From the NCBI GenBank assembly GCA_965220235.1, contig OZ244815.1, forward strand, positions 806,001 to 870,000: a stretch of 64,000 bases of DNA, in the 5' to 3' direction. Below the pieces are notes generated by a model. That model was given only the letters and a program-made list of their open reading frames with translations, did not search any database and had not been told where the DNA came from. Made by a program: the position numbers and the translations under genes. This stretch comes from Bin55 sp965220235 (GTDB taxonomy: Bacteria; Pseudomonadota; Gammaproteobacteria; Pseudomonadales; Azotimanducaceae). Position 1 is the first letter of the stretch. The number at the start of each line of letters is the position of its first letter. Positions 25,941-33,698 of this stretch are shown here, one piece after another.

Positions 25941-27751
25941 TGTCTCGTTTTCACCTGTTGGGTGGAGTAGCAATCCCGAAGTTTGTTCTTCTCGTTGTTA
26001 TCGCTTCAATCACTGTGTTCGGGACGTTAGCTGTCGGTGGTTCGGAAGCTCTAGAAGAGGAGGATCACACGATTCGCGCTACCAGCGCTGCATTGTCGGT
26101 GGTTCGCCTCTCGAGATCGGTTGTTGACACGGTATCAGCGAGGACCGTTGCTGATATTTCCCCAGAGGCTATGGCAGAGTCTAAAGCGTCCGTCGAATCG
26201 GCGTCGACAGAAATTCGCCGTCAGCTTGACTTGCTTGCAGGTGCTAGTCAACGGGATGCTGCAATACGAATGGGTAAGTTGTTGGACGAGTTAGTACTCA
26301 AAACAAGACAACTCGAGGACGGTAGATCACGATTCGCTCAGATTCTGCGTCGTTCGCGGGATAGCCGTCAGAAATTAATCGCTGAGACGAGCTGGCAACT
26401 TCTACCTGCAGCAGTTGCGAGTGAGGACGATCTGTTTCATCACATTATTTCGCAATCTGGAGTCTCGGAGGCTAAGCCACCTGAGGCGAATAGAGCCGTT
26501 TCAGTCGAAGACCTATTGCTGTACTCGCGCCTATCGCTCTTGAAGCAGCAGATCGATCAGGGATACATAGCGCTGGAAGTAGCTACGAGGCAGACCGATA
26601 GTGAATTCATTGGAACTGTGGAAGAAAACGCGAACTTGGCAATGTACCAGCTCCGCGAAAACATCATCGCCTTGTCCAATACCGATCACGAAGATATCGA
26701 TCCCACGCTCGTTCCGCTCGCCCGCGATTTGGTCGACGCGGCGTACGGTGAGTCAAACCTGATTGATTTGATGAAGACTCGCCTGGAACTCGATGAACAA
26801 GAAGCGCAGCTTACTTCCTCCGTTAAGGAGATCGCGGCTCGATTGCAAGTCGAAGCCTATGCAGTTCTCAATGACACGATCGCAGAATCGAAGCTCGCGG
26901 ATCGCGAGCGCGATACAGCTTACAGTTTGGAAGCCGCATTGGCGTATAGTCAACACGCTACGGCAGCCGTAGCGATATTGTCAGACGGGACTACCGCTAA
27001 CACACAGATCTCAGAGTTACCAGTCGAGCGAGAAACAGTTCAGGGTCATATTTCTGGCATGCGTCATGGCTTGGAGGCTTTGCAAAACGCAGGTTACCAC
27101 AGCGAAGTCTCAGGCATGCGCTCGGAGGTTGATCGCATCGAATCGATCGCAGAAGGGATCCTCGATGGTCGTCCTGCACTGACCGAAGCCTTGCAATCTG
27201 CTGCTCAGGAGAGGGCGCAGCTGAGAAGCTTCTTTACTTACCAAGTAGAACCCTCCGTCGGTGTGAGCTTGGATAACCAGCTTTACTACATGCTGACGGG
27301 TAGAAGCGAATTCAGAGATGAAGCCTCGACCGACTCGGATCGTTTATCTCATTCAGAGTTTCTACGGTATTGGCATCTTGCTTCTGTCAACGATTCGATC
27401 TTCCGTACGTTTTCGGGGTTAATCATCGCCATCATCATGACCGACGCCACGCTGATCGGAGAGGGCGAGGAGCGTTTCATCACAGCGTCTCATCGTCTTG
27501 AAAAGAGCATTGAATTTTTGGCGAGGGCTGGTGGTGCTGAGATAGATTCGCAGTTAGTCGAGCTTGCTCGCCGATTCATAGCTTTTGGGAACGGGGAGTC
27601 GAATGTCTTCGATTCACTCAGACATAGATTGCCTCTGATTGCCAACGAACGAGAGTTGATTCAACTCAATCAACAGACCTTCGCTGGCTTGCAAGTCGAA
27701 TTAGAGGCGTTGCTCGATACCATCCTCCGGGATGCTGTGTCGTCCAGCTAA
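25937..27751 (+). CDS. Membrane-anchored bimodular helical receptor without output domain
   Basis: A 604-residue protein overlapping the preceding gene by ATGA. One membrane helix (about residues 13-32, VLLVVIASITVFGTLAVGG) is followed by a long alpha-helical extracytoplasmic region. The region contains two copies of one module: LVPLARDLVDAAYGESNLIDLM with LQVEAYAVLNDTI, and later LVELARRFIAFGNGESNVFDSL with LQVELEALLDTIL. This resembles the sensor region of TorS-type histidine kinases, which read a periplasmic binding protein. The protein ends just where the second membrane helix, HAMP and kinase would begin, and none of these follow in any frame before the next gene. It could be a truncated sensor or a dedicated receptor that passes the signal to another membrane protein. 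Confidence 0.75.
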   Translation: MMSRFHLLGGVAIPKFVLLVVIASITVFGTLAVGGSEALEEEDHTIRATSAALSVVRLSRSVVDTVSARTVADISPEAMAESKASVESASTEIRRQLDLLAGASQRDAAIRMGKLLDELVLKTRQLEDGRSRFAQILRRSRDSRQKLIAETSWQLLPAAVASEDDLFHHIISQSGVSEAKPPEANRAVSVEDLLLYSRLSLLKQQIDQGYIALEVATRQTDSEFIGTVEENANLAMYQLRENIIALSNTDHEDIDPTLVPLARDLVDAAYGESNLIDLMKTRLELDEQEAQLTSSVKEIAARLQVEAYAVLNDTIAESKLADRERDTAYSLEAALAYSQHATAAVAILSDGTTANTQISELPVERETVQGHISGMRHGLEALQNAGYHSEVSGMRSEVDRIESIAEGILDGRPALTEALQSAAQERAQLRSFFTYQVEPSVGVSLDNQLYYMLTGRSEFRDEASTDSDRLSHSEFLRYWHLASVNDSIFRTFSGLIIAIIMTDATLIGEGEERFITASHRLEKSIEFLARAGGAEIDSQLVELARRFIAFGNGESNVFDSLRHRLPLIANERELIQLNQQTFAGLQVELEALLDTILRDAVSSS

Positions 27752-27825
27752 CTTTCCCTAGTCCAATCGCCAGTCGGTGACTATCGCGCTAGCGCTAGTT
27801 AGCACTTGCCTATAGAGGTTTCAGT

Positions 27826-30033
27826 TTGAGCTCAAAGTACGGAAAACAACGAGGAAGTCTTAGCGCTGTTATTTGGTCGGCGTCTCTGATGCTCCTCAAC
27901 CTTCAAACGTTCGCAGACGAACTTGAAGGTCTTGAAGAAATAATCGTTACCGCACAGAAAGTTGAGCAGAATCTAGAAGACGTTCCTTCATCGGTATCAG
28001 TGCTCCCCGGATCTCTTATTGAAGAGTCAGGCGCTAACAACATTGCTGACCTCAACGGTTCGGCACCCAATGTGATTTTGCAGGAAATGGTGTTCATTAA
28101 GAACACAGCCAACATGGCGATTCGGGGGATCGGATTCTTCGATACGGACCCATTTGCCGACCAAAAGACGCAGGTGTTGGTGGACGGAATTCCTCACGCT
28201 CGTGTGACGGGATTAGGTCATGATCAGATAGACGTTGAGCGAGTCGAGATACAGCGTGGTCCTCAGGGAACTCTCTTCGGTCGCAATAGTCTCGCGGGAA
28301 CTATCAACATCAATACCCGGGCTGCCGCTCAAGAACCGGGTCTAACGGCTCGTGCCACGATAGGGGACTACGGTCTTTCAAAGTACGTGTTGTCGGCGGA
28401 ATCCGGGGCGATTTTGAACGACTCTCTCCGTTCACGCCTAACGCTCTCTAAGCGAAGCTACGATGGGCACGTCACCAACGCGTTCAATGGGAATCAGCTG
28501 GGCGAGCAGGATTCGAACATGCTCCGCCTCAAACTGGATCACATCATCTCGAATGTGGCATCCACGCTGACTTACTATCAGGTGGATGAAGAGACAGCAG
28601 GAATCGCAACGTCAAATCTGATACAAGATCCTTACGGTACAGCGGACGGTGATGTTCATCTGGTCAATATGGATACGGATGGATTCAATAATTCTGATGA
28701 ATCGGGATTTACTTTGCTTTCGGATATTGAATTCGAAACAGGTACAGTCTCTATTGCGGCAAATTCGCACGACAGCGATTTTCTACTGTATACGGATCTG
28801 GACGGACGCGCAGGAGCGCAGCCTCCAGCCTTTGGTCCGAATCCGAGACTAAACGTGAACATCGGATTCGATATCGACCATGGACAAGATAGTCTCGAAA
28901 TACGGTTCCATGATGAGCACAGCACTCGCTGGGATTACGTTGTAGGAATATTCGCATTCAAGGAAGACGCGCGGCGATTTTTCTATCAGAATATCGGTCC
29001 GCCTTTCTCGGCGACGTTCGCGTTCGAAGATGCGGCTCGAATCACAGTTGCTACGCAGAAGACCAACAGTATTGCGGCATTTGCTCAAACAGATTTTCGT
29101 TTGAACGATCAGTTCGTCCTGATCGCCGGCGGAAGAATTACCCAAGACGAAAAAACGGTGACCGTCACGAACTTTGGACTTCCGAGACCTGCTCCGCAGC
29201 GACCTCCTATTGAACTGGAAGCAAATACGTCCTGGAATCAACCCACGTGGAAGTTAGGAACCAAGTACGAGTATTCCGACTCTTTGATGGGTTACCTGAC
29301 GATTTCCACCGGTTATAAGTCAGGTGGATTTACCAGTCGGGCGACGGTACCCGAAAATGTTGGACCATATGAAGCCGAATACGTAACGAACTACGAAAGT
29401 GGCTTGAGAGCCAATTTACTTGAAAATCACTTGCGTCTTTCGGCTGCGGTGTTTTACGCCGACTATGAAGATCTCGTAGGTTTCGTGCGACGCACGAACT
29501 CGACGGGTCGAGGGAACGAGCCCATCAATGAAAACCTGGGCAATGTCGGTATTAAAGGATTTGAGTTCGAATCTGATTGGTTGCTCTCGCCAAATCTCAA
29601 CGTCGACTTTGCGCTCGGCCTCTTGGATGCTGAATGGGTTACTTTTTCTGTTGATCTCAATAACGATGGTATCGTCACCGACAATTCAAATCTCGACGTT
29701 CTGATGGCGCCGAGTCTGACAGCATTCAGTGCCATTAATTACACCTCTGAACTAGGGAGACACACGCTAGACTACAGGCTCGAGGCTCGTTATCAGTCTC
29801 GTTACAACACCTTTGGAGAGAGCAACGACGACATTTTCTATCGACCCGGTACCACCTTAATCAACGGCTCAATAAAGTGGGCATGGGGAGCTCGAGGAAA
29901 CAGCGTTTCGTTGTTTGGTCGGAACCTAACGGACAGAGACGCTCCAAAACTGACCATAGGCGCTTCCATATTTCCGGTCGCCGTGTACGAAGCACCACGC
30001 ATGTTGGGATTGGAACTTCGCTTAAATATCTGA
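27826..30033 (+). CDS. TonB-dependent outer-membrane receptor
   Basis: A 735-residue outer-membrane transporter. The start is a TTG (27826) after AGAGG. The signal peptide ends near QTFA, followed by the TonB box region LEEIIVTAQKVEQNLEDVPSSVSVL and a plug with RGPQGTLFGRNSLAGTINI. The rest consists of alternating beta strands (YLTISTGYKSGGF, YEAEYVTNYESGLRA) and ends in the aromatic-rich strand LGLELRLNI. Such receptors of the FecA/CirA-like or substrate-specific group take up siderophores, cofactors or other large solutes; the solute is unknown. The gene follows the binding-protein/receptor pair by 74 bp in the same direction. Confidence 0.93.
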   Translation: MSSKYGKQRGSLSAVIWSASLMLLNLQTFADELEGLEEIIVTAQKVEQNLEDVPSSVSVLPGSLIEESGANNIADLNGSAPNVILQEMVFIKNTANMAIRGIGFFDTDPFADQKTQVLVDGIPHARVTGLGHDQIDVERVEIQRGPQGTLFGRNSLAGTININTRAAAQEPGLTARATIGDYGLSKYVLSAESGAILNDSLRSRLTLSKRSYDGHVTNAFNGNQLGEQDSNMLRLKLDHIISNVASTLTYYQVDEETAGIATSNLIQDPYGTADGDVHLVNMDTDGFNNSDESGFTLLSDIEFETGTVSIAANSHDSDFLLYTDLDGRAGAQPPAFGPNPRLNVNIGFDIDHGQDSLEIRFHDEHSTRWDYVVGIFAFKEDARRFFYQNIGPPFSATFAFEDAARITVATQKTNSIAAFAQTDFRLNDQFVLIAGGRITQDEKTVTVTNFGLPRPAPQRPPIELEANTSWNQPTWKLGTKYEYSDSLMGYLTISTGYKSGGFTSRATVPENVGPYEAEYVTNYESGLRANLLENHLRLSAAVFYADYEDLVGFVRRTNSTGRGNEPINENLGNVGIKGFEFESDWLLSPNLNVDFALGLLDAEWVTFSVDLNNDGIVTDNSNLDVLMAPSLTAFSAINYTSELGRHTLDYRLEARYQSRYNTFGESNDDIFYRPGTTLINGSIKWAWGARGNSVSLFGRNLTDRDAPKLTIGASIFPVAVYEAPRMLGLELRLNI

Positions 30034-30193
30034 GAACCACAGGGTGTGTCGCGCCATTTCACGGCTTCCTATGACACAGATCTAAATCATCAAGTAGAGT
30101 CGCCTAGTTGTCGGGTGGTCGTGGGCTTCGACTGCGGGTTCTCGATTCAATGTCCGAAATGACTCCAAATATGGAAATATCCATCCCGAGAAC

Positions 30194-30300
30194 ACGAACG
30201 ACGCCCGCGTTAGGAACAATTTCCTTACGACCGTAGCCGAAACACATTGAGGGGATATAGCGCAAGAAGCTCTATGAGGCGATGCAGCGGAAAGTATGAA
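30194..30300 (+). pseudogene. Decayed fragment of an amidohydrolase-2 gene
   Basis: In one frame the plus strand reads TNDARVRNNFLTTVAETH, stop, GDIAQEAL, stop, GDAAES. This aligns without gaps to residues NGARVGNSLRMTVAERRRANVAQEAFWG of the intact amidohydrolase at 21511, about 14 of 28 positions identical, with two in-frame stops. The surrounding DNA has no open frame. It looks like the remains of a paralogue or an old insertion. The rest of the 30034-30427 gap holds nothing I can recognise. Confidence 0.5.
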
Positions 30301-30427
30301 AGACGTAAACGCGCTCAAGTCACCACAAGTTTTCGTTTCACTTAATAGATATCGTTGTTGTTGATAGATTAAGGAGTCTTTTTTTACGTCACGTAATTAT
30401 TCTTGACGAATGACATTCAAACTGACG

Positions 30428-30631
30428 TTAACAAATGAACTGAAACACCTCTTCAAGCGGCTTGCCGAACACATGAGCGATCCTGAATGCGACCTCGAGG
30501 GATGGGGAGTATTTACCGCCTTCGATCGCGTTGACCGTCTGTCGCGTGACGCCGATCTGGTCGGCGAGTTGCTGTTGCGTCATAGCGCCGTGATGGAACC
30601 GCAAGTCCCGGATTTGGTTGTGGATTCTCAT
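30428..30631 (-). CDS. Small XRE-family HTH regulator
   Basis: A 67-residue transcription factor starting at the ATG at 30631; a longer frame upstream would overlap the preceding gene. The sequence MRIHNQIRDLRFHHGAMTQQ, LADQIGVTRQTVNAIEGGKYSP and LEVAFRIAHVFGKPLEEVFQ matches the compact XRE regulators (YozG-type). It lies 17 bp downstream of the membrane-protein gene and is presumably cotranscribed with it. Palindromic operators around the shared promoter suggest that it represses its own operon. A plus-strand frame over the same DNA was rejected. Confidence 0.85.
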   Translation of the reverse strand: MRIHNQIRDLRFHHGAMTQQQLADQIGVTRQTVNAIEGGKYSPSLEVAFRIAHVFGKPLEEVFQFIC

Positions 30632-30648
30632 CCCAGACCGAACCACGG

Positions 30649-31068
30649 TTAGACTCCCTTGCGGTAGTAAACGACCTGCAGCACGTCTTTCACGACTTCC
30701 GAAGTGAACAGCGAGATGAGAAGTAAGTGCGCTACCCAGAAACCGTCGACCGACAGAATCAATGCCATGATCGCGGTAATAACTCCGACACCTAAGATCC
30801 ACGAAGCTCGGCTTTCTGCGCGACAACCAATGAGTTGGTCACGCTCATCGGCATCGTCCGTGCGGCCAGTAATCGCTGCAACCATGTGTCCTGCGACATT
30901 AATAGCTACGACGAAAACGATTGCCACGACGAAAAAAGGCACGAACGCGGGCAACGCATCGACACCGTTAGACACTAATATGCCAGCGACTACCAGATAA
31001 CCTCCCAGACCGACGACGAGACTGACCAACTGTATCCAAGCGCTCTTTTCCTCAAACGATGCGTCCAT
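30649..31068 (-). CDS. Four-helix membrane protein in an operon with an XRE regulator
   Basis: A 139-residue integral membrane protein. I chose the ATG at 31068 because GGAG lies eight bases upstream; longer starts at 31086 or 31158 would run into the promoter. Hydrophobic helices are about residues 11-32, 40-60, 85-105 and 108-130, with a charged loop GRTDDADERDQLI in the middle. This layout (small membrane protein followed by a small XRE regulator) is a recurrent bacterial pair, often annotated DUF2178-like. Function unknown; it may sense membrane or ligand state. Confidence 0.75.
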   Translation of the reverse strand: MDASFEEKSAWIQLVSLVVGLGGYLVVAGILVSNGVDALPAFVPFFVVAIVFVVAINVAGHMVAAITGRTDDADERDQLIGCRAESRASWILGVGVITAIMALILSVDGFWVAHLLLISLFTSEVVKDVLQVVYYRKGV

Positions 31069-31090
31069 AGAAATCTCCAATTTCATCCAA

Positions 31091-31108
31091 TGACAAAAAT
31101 ATTTGACA
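31091..31108. promoter_or_regulatory. Second operator palindrome upstream of the membrane/XRE operon
   Basis: TGACAAAAATATTTGACA is an imperfect inverted repeat (arms TGACAA and TTGACA, 6-bp spacer) lying just downstream of the -10 hexamer. Same arm sequence and spacing as the palindrome at 31140-31157, so both probably bind the same regulator. Confidence 0.55.
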
Positions 31109-31116
31109 GAGTGTAA

Positions 31117-31145
31117 ATAATAATTGACATCATCGAATTTGTCAA
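31117..31145 (-). promoter_or_regulatory. Promoter of the membrane/XRE operon
   Basis: On the minus strand TTGACA (31140-31145) and TATTAT (31117-31122) are separated by exactly 17 bp, a near-perfect sigma70 promoter. The -35 hexamer is one arm of the palindrome at 31140-31157, so repressor binding would block polymerase. Another TTGACA half site lies in the spacer at 31124-31129. Confidence 0.8.
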
Positions 31146-31157
31146 GAATTTTTGACA
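31140..31157. promoter_or_regulatory. Primary operator palindrome overlapping the -35
   Basis: TGTCAA-GAATTT-TTGACA is a perfect 6-bp inverted repeat with a 6-bp spacer. Its left arm is the -35 of the operon promoter on the minus strand. It is the most likely binding site of the 67-residue XRE protein encoded downstream. Confidence 0.65.
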
Positions 31158-31418
31158 TTGTGCCTTTATAGGGATGACTAACTTAAGACTCAGAATGAGG
31201 AAAGACGAGCGTCTCGCTCTGGGTGTCTAAGCGCTAATCGCGAGAACGTCGGAATCGGTACGAAGTGATCTGAACGTCTTATTCCGTTAAGTTATCGAAT
31301 GCAGTCCAAGATTCAGTCGGGTGTGTCCTAGTCAGTTGTAATCGAAGCTTGATTACGTTCGTGTTGCTAAATCAATCGAGTAATTAAGCCTCAACAACAG
31401 AAAGTAGGCTATTCAGTT

Positions 31419-32348
31419 TCAGCTACTACGTGTAGGGGTAAATACCCTGGCAATGAACTTACTCGGAGGCCTGAACGGTCGCCCACGATTGAGTATCGCT
31501 TCCATGCGTACTTTCGCTTGGTTGTGAATATGACCGGGATCCTCTTCAGCTTCTGCAAGGATATAGAAGTCGCCCGATTCGATTGCTTTGAACACCATGT
31601 CCGCGCAGCGACTCGGCGGCATCCCGTAGTTTTTAAATCGTTCTACTAGTGCTTCTGTTGCTGGTGTCGTAGGGCTTGGTCCGCCAAAGCGTTCAGGTCG
31701 ATGTGTACCAGATCGAACGATGTTAGTCCCTACGACGTTAGGACAAAGAACGTGTACGGAGAGAAGGCCCCTTAGTTCCTGGTACAGTGCTTCACACAAT
31801 GCAACGCATGCATGTTTTGTCACGCCATAAACACCTTGGGCGGCGCACAGACCGTCTTGTGAGGATGTAGCGACAAACGAGCCAGGCGCATCTTGTTCAA
31901 GCATTTTCGGAATAAAGTGCCTCGCGAAATGCGCAACGCCTTTGAGATTTACCCCAATGACGAAATCCCAATCGATGTCGCGTGCACCGATAACGCCGCC
32001 GCCAGCTCCAACACCCGCATTGCACACCAATAATGAGATCGGAACCCCGGGCATCTGATCTACGACCGTTTTCTGCAGAGCGAGAACGCTCTCCTCACTC
32101 GAAACATCTACTTCGATGCCAAGTATCTGCAATTCGTTGGTATTAGCCTTACGTTTGAGTTTCTCACGTGCCACTTCAATCGCATCGCTATCAATGTCAG
32201 CGATCACCGGTTGCAGTCCGTGCTCAACGGCGGCCTCCAGAATGGCATAACCGATTCCAGACGCACCACCGGTGACGATGGCTAGACCACCGGCGAGCTT
32301 CGATAGATCAGTATGCGCGTTGTTAACTGTCGCGTGCTCGTTTGCCAT
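31419..32348 (-). CDS. Short-chain dehydrogenase/reductase (SDR)
   Basis: A 309-residue NAD(P)-dependent oxidoreductase. The nucleotide-binding motif is TGGASGIG, followed by an NAG-V-motif (VCNAGVG), the catalytic serine in ATSSQDG and the YxxxK pair in VYGVTKHA. An aspartate after the second strand (VIADID) favours NAD over NADP. It follows the PhyH gene on the same strand by 21 bp, so the two are likely an operon that hydroxylates and then oxidises a substrate, which is inference. Start ATG at 32348 is preceded by GAGAG. Confidence 0.9.
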   Translation of the reverse strand: MANEHATVNNAHTDLSKLAGGLAIVTGGASGIGYAILEAAVEHGLQPVIADIDSDAIEVAREKLKRKANTNELQILGIEVDVSSEESVLALQKTVVDQMPGVPISLLVCNAGVGAGGGVIGARDIDWDFVIGVNLKGVAHFARHFIPKMLEQDAPGSFVATSSQDGLCAAQGVYGVTKHACVALCEALYQELRGLLSVHVLCPNVVGTNIVRSGTHRPERFGGPSPTTPATEALVERFKNYGMPPSRCADMVFKAIESGDFYILAEAEEDPGHIHNQAKVRMEAILNRGRPFRPPSKFIARVFTPTRSS

Positions 32349-32369
32349 TTGTGGAACTCTCAGTGATCG

Positions 32370-33479
32370 CTAGCCGGCGGCTTGCTGGGTCTCCATATCC
32401 GCAACAACCTCTCGCATGCCTTCCCACTCATGCCACATATTGCAGATTGCGTACTTGGAGCGCTCCCAAGGATTGTTGCCTTCCTCGTATTCAAGCCATT
32501 CGCCGCGTTGACCTCGATCAGGGTGATCCGATACACCATTCACCATGTGATTGGGTTGGCGGCTCTTGTTCCGAATTCGGAATATGATGTTCTTACGCGA
32601 CTCGGTACCGTGCTCGTTACGAGTTGCGGAATGAGGCATATTGAACAATGTGATGCACGCATCGCCTGGTTCCATGAGAGCTTGCGTGGGTCGTGGCCAC
32701 TTGACGCCATCCGGTGTGGCCTCAGACGTATCGTCGATGAATCTCTCGCGAACTGACTTGGGCAAGTAAGTGTGTCCACAGCCATTTGGTGCGTCGTAGT
32801 TCAGCCGTGGCCAACCAGGACCTTCAGGTCCTACGTGTCCGTTGGTTGCGTATTGCCAACGGAAAAACTCTTGCGTCACGTGGTGAGAGCCTTTTAATAG
32901 AGCCGTTTGTCCGCATCCTTCGCGCATTTGATCGTTCAGGCACACAAACACGAAAGTCGTGAACGACCCCATCCCCAGTGTCATATCCGGGTCTTCGAAA
33001 AGCGGAACGGAATTGTGACCCATGACGTCTGGACTGCGACCAATGTCACCCTTTGGACCGCTTGAAATATACATCTTGTATATCTCTTCGTTCGTACCTT
33101 CGACGCGTTTTTGCGGGACGCCGATCGTGCACAAACCGTCCATATGAGATTCGGCACCGTAGTAAGGCATGTCGCGGTCGCGATAACCAAGGTTGTTGAA
33201 ATGATCACCAGGATCGCGACGCTTCAAAACACCTACTTGGCATGTGACCGGCGGGTCAAAGTAACCCATTGCTTCGTGCAAGATCGGAGTAACGTCAGAT
33301 GCATTCACTAAGTTGGTAAGGTGTTCCGAAGTACCCACGTACTCGCCTTTCTTTGCTGTACGCATACGGGTTAGAGCATTCTCGACAAGCTCATCGGATA
33401 CGGCTTTCTTAATGATCACATAGCCGTCTCGATAAAGGTCTTGTTTTTGTTCTAGGGTTAGTGTCCGTGCGTTTGCCAA
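32370..33479 (-). CDS. Phytanoyl-CoA dioxygenase (PhyH) family protein, second paralogue
   Basis: A 369-residue iron(II)/2-oxoglutarate oxygenase beginning with TTG at 33479. The N-terminus YRDGYVIIKKAV is typical; iron ligands are H112 and D114 in ESHMDGL and the distal histidine in NMPHSATRN; the arginine in NIIFRIRN would bind 2-oxoglutarate. It shares GPEG-GWPRL, PH-AT-N and GVSDHPDRG with the protein at 23292-24374, showing they are paralogues. It is followed by the SDR gene and is divergent from a CoA-transferase gene, which together suggests a degradation route for a hydroxylatable acid. Confidence 0.88.
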   Translation of the reverse strand: MANARTLTLEQKQDLYRDGYVIIKKAVSDELVENALTRMRTAKKGEYVGTSEHLTNLVNASDVTPILHEAMGYFDPPVTCQVGVLKRRDPGDHFNNLGYRDRDMPYYGAESHMDGLCTIGVPQKRVEGTNEEIYKMYISSGPKGDIGRSPDVMGHNSVPLFEDPDMTLGMGSFTTFVFVCLNDQMREGCGQTALLKGSHHVTQEFFRWQYATNGHVGPEGPGWPRLNYDAPNGCGHTYLPKSVRERFIDDTSEATPDGVKWPRPTQALMEPGDACITLFNMPHSATRNEHGTESRKNIIFRIRNKSRQPNHMVNGVSDHPDRGQRGEWLEYEEGNNPWERSKYAICNMWHEWEGMREVVADMETQQAAG

Positions 33480-33698
33480 CGTACTAGCTCATGTTCACCA
33501 CAGAATTCGAATGCGCATTTTAAGTGGGTAAGAGGATGAGGCTTCGTGACCAATCCGACGTTAGAGATCGAGAATGCGGAGCGATGATTTGTGCAAGCGG
33601 TATAAATCCGCGCATCTCACAAATTGCATCAGGTGACTATTCAAGGCGGACGTTTGTTTTCACTTGGTCCAGCCTAATTCGTCGCGACATCTAGGGAT

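Noticed and set aside
27786..27795. Palindrome GCGCTAGCGC between receptor and TonB gene
   Set aside because: Too short and without a loop; not convincing as a terminator or operator.
30082..30318. Minus-strand open frame of 78 codons in the gap after the TonB receptor
   Set aside because: It mirrors a shadow frame of the amidohydrolase gene; the homologous signal is on the plus strand and contains stops, so this is a remnant, not a gene.
30410..30652. Plus-strand open frame of 80 codons over the XRE gene
   Set aside because: It is antisense to a clear HTH regulator and its composition has no protein-like motif.
31069..31158. Extended starts of the membrane protein (31086 or 31158)
   Set aside because: 31158 lies upstream of the promoter hexamers and 31086 lacks a good ribosome-binding site, while 31068 has GGAG at the right distance.
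31200..31230. Hairpin GAGCG-TCT-CGCTC in the gap before the SDR gene
   Set aside because: Five-base stem with a three-base loop, no U-tract and no gene ending next to it.
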